The notes under the pieces were generated by a model that was not told the origin of the DNA, ran no database searches, and was given only the letters and a program-made list of their open reading frames with translations. The translations under genes were made by a program, and so were the position numbers. From Thermoplasmatota archaeon (lineage in GTDB: Archaea > Thermoplasmatota > E2 > DHVEG-1), in NCBI GenBank assembly GCA_022866015.1, contig JALHTX010000279.1:1-8644 (forward strand): DNA of 8,644 nt, written 5' to 3'. Below, in pieces: positions 6,139 to 8,644 of the stretch; within the stretch, counting starts at the first letter, position 1, and every line of letters starts with the position of its first letter.

Positions 6139-7136
6139 TATTCCTCCTTAAATACTGAACGAGCGATATCTATTTTTTCAGGAGAATGACTTTTATTTTT
6201 AAAGGCGATAGCCTCATCAATTTCCTTCTTGATCATTTCTTCTATCACTTTTTTTTTCGCTATAGTCAATATCTTCTGTTGAATCATCTGTCGTTCGAGT
6301 TTCTTGATAGGATCCCGTTTCATCCAATAATCTAATTCCTCTTTAGATCGAAGACCTTTGTCGATATCCAAATTAGGTCCGACGTGACCATACCATCGAT
6401 ACGTCATACATTCAATAAAGGCGGGTCCTTTGTTCTTGCGTGCATTCTCTATCATTTTTTTAGCAGTCTTATAAACAGATTGAACATCGTTTCCATCCAC
6501 TCGTGCGGTCGGTATACAAAATGTTTCTGCCGTCTTTTTGATATCGATATTAGCGAGGCATGCGGAAATCGGCATATGAGTAGAAAAAAGATTATTTTCA
6601 CAGACAAAAAGAACAGGGAGCTTTTTTAACGCAGCAAGATTCAGAGATTCATAAAACACTCCCTCACCGACCGCTCCGTCACCAAAGAACGCAACAGAAA
6701 CATTATCCTTTTTCTGAAGAAAAAAAGAATAAGCAACTCCGACAGCTAACGGGATCGTTCCTGCGACTATTGCAGAACTTCCCGGTAGACCAATATCTGG
6801 ATCTGCGATATGCATAGAGCCTCCTCTCCCATAAGAACATCCGGTTTCTCGACAGTAGAGTTCTGCCATGAGTTTTTTTAAATCGCCACCTTTTGCAATA
6901 TAATGTCCATGAGAACGATGAGTACTAAACACATAATCGCTCTTCCGTAATGAAGTACATACTCCTGTAGCAATCGCCTCTTGTCCAATGTAGAGATGAC
7001 AAGGAGTTTGAATTTCTTTCTTAAGAATAAGACTAGCTACTGTTTCTTCAAATTTTCGAATTCTCAACATTGTCAGATACATTTCTCTTAAGGTCTTCAA
7101 AGGGATATCTGTATTTACGGATTTTTTTTTATACAC
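6138..7136 (-). CDS. Thiamine-diphosphate E1 alpha subunit (2-oxoacid dehydrogenase type)
   Basis: The protein has 332 residues, matching PDH/acetoin-type E1 alpha. The thiamine diphosphate-Mg motif begins at FFGDGAVGEG (150-159) and ends with ENN (180-182). Asp153 and Asn181 are the likely metal ligands. Other family blocks are HLYIGQEAIATG (47-58), THRSHGHYIAKGG (72-84), GRGGSMHI (103-110) and YRWYGHVGPN (246-255). The last corresponds to the phosphorylation loop of classical E1 alpha (YRYHGHSMSDPG). It keeps the His but lacks the serines, as in many bacterial non-PDH members. Translation probably starts at GTG (7136-7134), since GGAGGA lies 5 bases upstream and no in-frame ATG fits. Nine consecutive A's follow almost at once (codons 3-5, Lys-Lys-Lys). 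The gene lies 56 bases after an SDR gene and overlaps the beta gene by one base. Its partner and surroundings suggest sugar-branching chemistry, by inference. Confidence 0.88.
   Translation of the reverse strand: MYKKKSVNTDIPLKTLREMYLTMLRIRKFEETVASLILKKEIQTPCHLYIGQEAIATGVCTSLRKSDYVFSTHRSHGHYIAKGGDLKKLMAELYCRETGCSYGRGGSMHIADPDIGLPGSSAIVAGTIPLAVGVAYSFFLQKKDNVSVAFFGDGAVGEGVFYESLNLAALKKLPVLFVCENNLFSTHMPISACLANIDIKKTAETFCIPTARVDGNDVQSVYKTAKKMIENARKNKGPAFIECMTYRWYGHVGPNLDIDKGLRSKEELDYWMKRDPIKKLERQMIQQKILTIAKKKVIEEMIKKEIDEAIAFKNKSHSPEKIDIARSVFKEE
6142..6149 (-). promoter_or_regulatory. Ribosome binding site of the E1 beta gene
   Basis: AAGGAGGA on the minus strand lies inside the last codons of the alpha subunit gene. 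Its AGGAGG core ends 4 bases before the beta ATG, which overlaps the alpha stop as TAATG. This fixes the beta start and supports coupled, equal production of the two subunits. Confidence 0.8.
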
Positions 7137-7141
7137 CTGAT

Positions 7142-7147
7142 TCCTCC
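7142..7147 (-). promoter_or_regulatory. Ribosome binding site that fixes the GTG start of E1 alpha
   Basis: GGAGGA on the minus strand, followed by five bases and then GTG at 7136. The nearby ATG (7149-7147) is in a different frame and meets a stop after six codons, so the GTG is the supported start. Confidence 0.75.
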
Positions 7148-7192
7148 ATGTTGATCTCTATTGAAAATTAGATAGAAATATTTTTAATCGAT

Positions 7193-8161
7193 TTATCTTT
7201 CACTCATTTTAATGTTTTTCTCAGTTCCATAATTTTTATACCAATGAATAAATTTTCTCATTCCTTCTTCCAAGTCATATTTTGCCTTCCAGCCTAGAAT
7301 TTTTTTTGCTTTTGCAGCATTAGCAATCAACCTTTTAACTTCTCCTGGTCTTGGCTCTACATGAACAGGTTTCATATTCTTCTTGTCGCATAAATCAATA
7401 ATCATATTCGCTAATTCGAGTATACTCAACTCTTTTCCGCTTCCAAAATTAATAGGTTCTGTTATCTTCTTATCATATTTTAGAATTAAATCATAAGCTT
7501 TGACGGCATCATCTATATAGGTGTAATCACGTGTTTGCAATCCATCCCCATATATAATGGGTGGTACACCACTTAACACCCTTCGAGTAAATATTGATAT
7601 CACGCCTCCATATCCAATATCTTTCTGTCGAGGACCAAAGATATTGAAAAATCTTGCTATAGAGATATCCATGCCATAAGTGTGGATATATGCATAACAC
7701 ATTCTATCCGCAGCAATTTTACTGGCACCGTAAGGATGAGGAGCGTTTAAAGGATGCTTTTCATCCATAGGATAATATTCGCTAGATCCATAAACTTCAC
7801 TTGTTGAAGCGTGAATTATCTTCTCAACATCGTACATCCTTGCCGCTTCCAAAACATTTTGTGTTCCTAACGCATTTATTTCATATGTCAATTTGGGTTC
7901 AACTACAGATCTATCTACATGAATTTGTGCTGCTAGGTGAAATACTATATCGACGCTTGGCATAATCTTTTCTAGCAGATCAAAATCCCTAATATCTCCA
8001 TTTATCAACTTAAAATTTCTATATCTCGTTAAATGTCTAATATTTGTTATGTTTCCATTCATAAAATTGTCCAAACAGAGCACTGTACTATTCTCTTTAG
8101 TGTACTTCTCACATAAATGACTTCCTATAAATCCTGCGCCACCCGTTATCAATATTTTCAT
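7193..8161 (-). CDS. Extended-SDR NDP-sugar epimerase/dehydratase
   Basis: A protein of 322 residues with a complete extended-SDR signature: NAD-binding GGAGFIG (7-13), acidic Asp31 at the end of beta-2 favouring NAD over NADP, HLAAQIHVDRSVVEP (75-89), catalytic STSEVYG (119-125) and Y144-x3-K148 in PYGASK. These are followed by RFFNIFGPRQ (170-179) and RDYTYIDDAV (211-220). The sequence resembles GalE-like epimerases and dTDP-glucose 4,6-dehydratases. The Thr-Ser-Glu triad is shared with GDP-mannose dehydratases and UDP-glucuronate decarboxylases, whereas RmlB has Thr-Asp-Glu. The substrate therefore cannot be fixed. It probably supplies or modifies a nucleotide sugar for the enzymes that follow it. 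GGGAG lies four bases before the ATG. The stop is 56 bases before the E1 alpha start, suggesting a common transcript with the E1 pair. Confidence 0.85.
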   Translation of the reverse strand: MKILITGGAGFIGSHLCEKYTKENSTVLCLDNFMNGNITNIRHLTRYRNFKLINGDIRDFDLLEKIMPSVDIVFHLAAQIHVDRSVVEPKLTYEINALGTQNVLEAARMYDVEKIIHASTSEVYGSSEYYPMDEKHPLNAPHPYGASKIAADRMCYAYIHTYGMDISIARFFNIFGPRQKDIGYGGVISIFTRRVLSGVPPIIYGDGLQTRDYTYIDDAVKAYDLILKYDKKITEPINFGSGKELSILELANMIIDLCDKKNMKPVHVEPRPGEVKRLIANAAKAKKILGWKAKYDLEEGMRKFIHWYKNYGTEKNIKMSER

Positions 8162-8211
8162 ATTATACTCCCTATTTTACTAACTTTTATTCAATTTTCT
8201 CATCTATTTAT

Positions 8212-8237
8212 AATAATAAAATTTTTCTTTTATTATT
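8212..8237. repeat. Perfect all-A/T inverted repeat
   Basis: Ten-base arms AATAATAAAA (8212-8221) and TTTTATTATT (8228-8237) flank a six-base loop, about 50 bases upstream of the minus-strand SDR gene. The stem contains no G or C, so a transcript hairpin would be weak. It could mark the end of the upstream minus-strand transcript or be a by-product of very AT-rich DNA. Confidence 0.3.
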
Positions 8238-8449
8238 CATATTTTGATTTTTTCAAATATCCTTTTAATATCTTTATTTAAACCAATTATTTTCAGTAAT
8301 TTAGTAGAATAAGAAACCAATTTATCTTATTTTCTATTACTTTCAAGATTGGTAATTATTATAGACTGTTTACAAACCAATGATTCTGCTATACTAAGAA
8401 TAAACTCAACAAATAGTACATATCTAAAGACATAAAATATTTGTGAATG
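8237..8449 (-). pseudogene. Possible decayed frame resembling the C-terminal part of an SDR epimerase
   Basis: In this otherwise gene-free AT-rich stretch, one minus-strand frame reads 40 codons (including FRYVLFVEFILSIAESL), a TAA at 8327-8329, then 29 more codons (DKLVSYSTKLLKIIGLNKD...) to a TGA at 8237-8239. The first part recalls the RsfvfVdNLv.ai..cl segment of extended-SDR NDP-sugar epimerases. The second recalls the following ..llkliGk...v.rl.. helix, with the loop between them missing. There is no start codon or ribosome binding site, and the frame is in phase with the truncated gene upstream (its stop lies seven codons before). At this base composition, open runs of this size can arise by chance, so the call rests on a weak family resemblance judged by eye. 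No convincing promoter is visible in 8162-8467. Confidence 0.28.
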
Positions 8450-8467
8450 TCAGAATATTGCGGAAGT

Positions 8468-8644
8468 TTATTTTTCGGAATCTTCAATATCAAATTCTGA
8501 TAGATACTTAGATAAGCCTTCATTAAAGGAAAGAGGAGAATAATTCAGATCTTTTTGTGATTTTTTTATATCAAAAAAAAATCGAAAAGGTCTATCAGTA
8601 CCTTTACCAGTTAGAACTATTTCTGATTTCGAATTTAAGGAATT
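8468..8644 (-). CDS. Extended-SDR nucleotide-sugar epimerase/dehydratase, 3' end only
   Basis: A gene entering from the right edge; only the last 58 codons and the stop (8468-8470) are inside the window, and the start lies beyond it. The C-terminus reads GKGTDRPFRFFFDIKKSQKDLNYSPLS (residues 14-40 of the visible part), then FNEGLSKYLSEF. This fits the last domain of extended-SDR sugar enzymes, where a D(I/V)sKa...LgY.P segment precedes the final helix (eGL..yl). The fold can be called, but not the substrate, because the cofactor and catalytic motifs are outside the window. A run of nine T's on the coding strand encodes Phe-Phe-Phe in RFFFD. The orientation is the same as the SDR/E1 series, but about 300 bases of apparently non-coding DNA separate them. 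Confidence 0.65.
   Translation of the reverse strand, partial: NSLNSKSEIVLTGKGTDRPFRFFFDIKKSQKDLNYSPLSFNEGLSKYLSEFDIEDSEK

Noticed and set aside
8280..8381. Three copies of AAACCAAT (8280-8287, 8314-8321, 8374-8381)
   Set aside because: Irregular spacing and a short word in A/T-rich DNA; without conservation there is no reason to call operator sites.

Overview
This window lies inside a surface-polysaccharide (LPS/O-antigen type) biosynthesis locus of an AT-rich bacterium. It holds seven complete genes, a truncated gene at each edge and three stretches that read as decayed genes. RfbH-type chemistry points to a Gram-negative with lipopolysaccharide, and clear GGAGG-like ribosome binding sites argue against Bacteroidetes-type translation starts. 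I cannot name the genus. No tRNA, rRNA, CRISPR array, intact transposase or replication origin is visible.

Left module (1-3794, + strand, very AT-rich): the 3' part of a glucose-1-phosphate cytidylyltransferase (rfbF type), an extended-SDR reductase/epimerase, RfbH (the PLP and [2Fe-2S] 3-dehydrase) and a family 2 glycosyltransferase. Together they look like the CDP-3,6-dideoxyhexose pathway (abequose, paratose, tyvelose, ascarylose class) followed by a sugar transferase. The CDP-glucose 4,6-dehydratase (rfbG) is not in the window and would be expected upstream. The last ~115 bases of the glycosyltransferase gene change composition and show a second protein-like frame.

Right module (8161-3830, - strand, converging on the left module): an extended-SDR NDP-sugar epimerase/dehydratase, a tightly coupled pair of thiamine-diphosphate E1 alpha and beta subunits of the 2-oxoacid dehydrogenase type, a short broken remnant resembling the start of a DegT/DnrJ/EryC1 aminotransferase, and an FkbM-type methyltransferase. 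No E2 or E3 partner is visible. In this setting the E1 pair may move a two-carbon unit onto a keto-sugar rather than serve central metabolism; that is inference.

Right edge (8162-8644): about 300 bases of AT-rich DNA with a possible decayed SDR frame and an all-A/T inverted repeat, then the 3' end of another extended-SDR gene on the - strand. The overall picture is a mosaic locus: two sugar modules in convergent orientation, with gene debris at the joins, as is common where O-antigen genes are exchanged.
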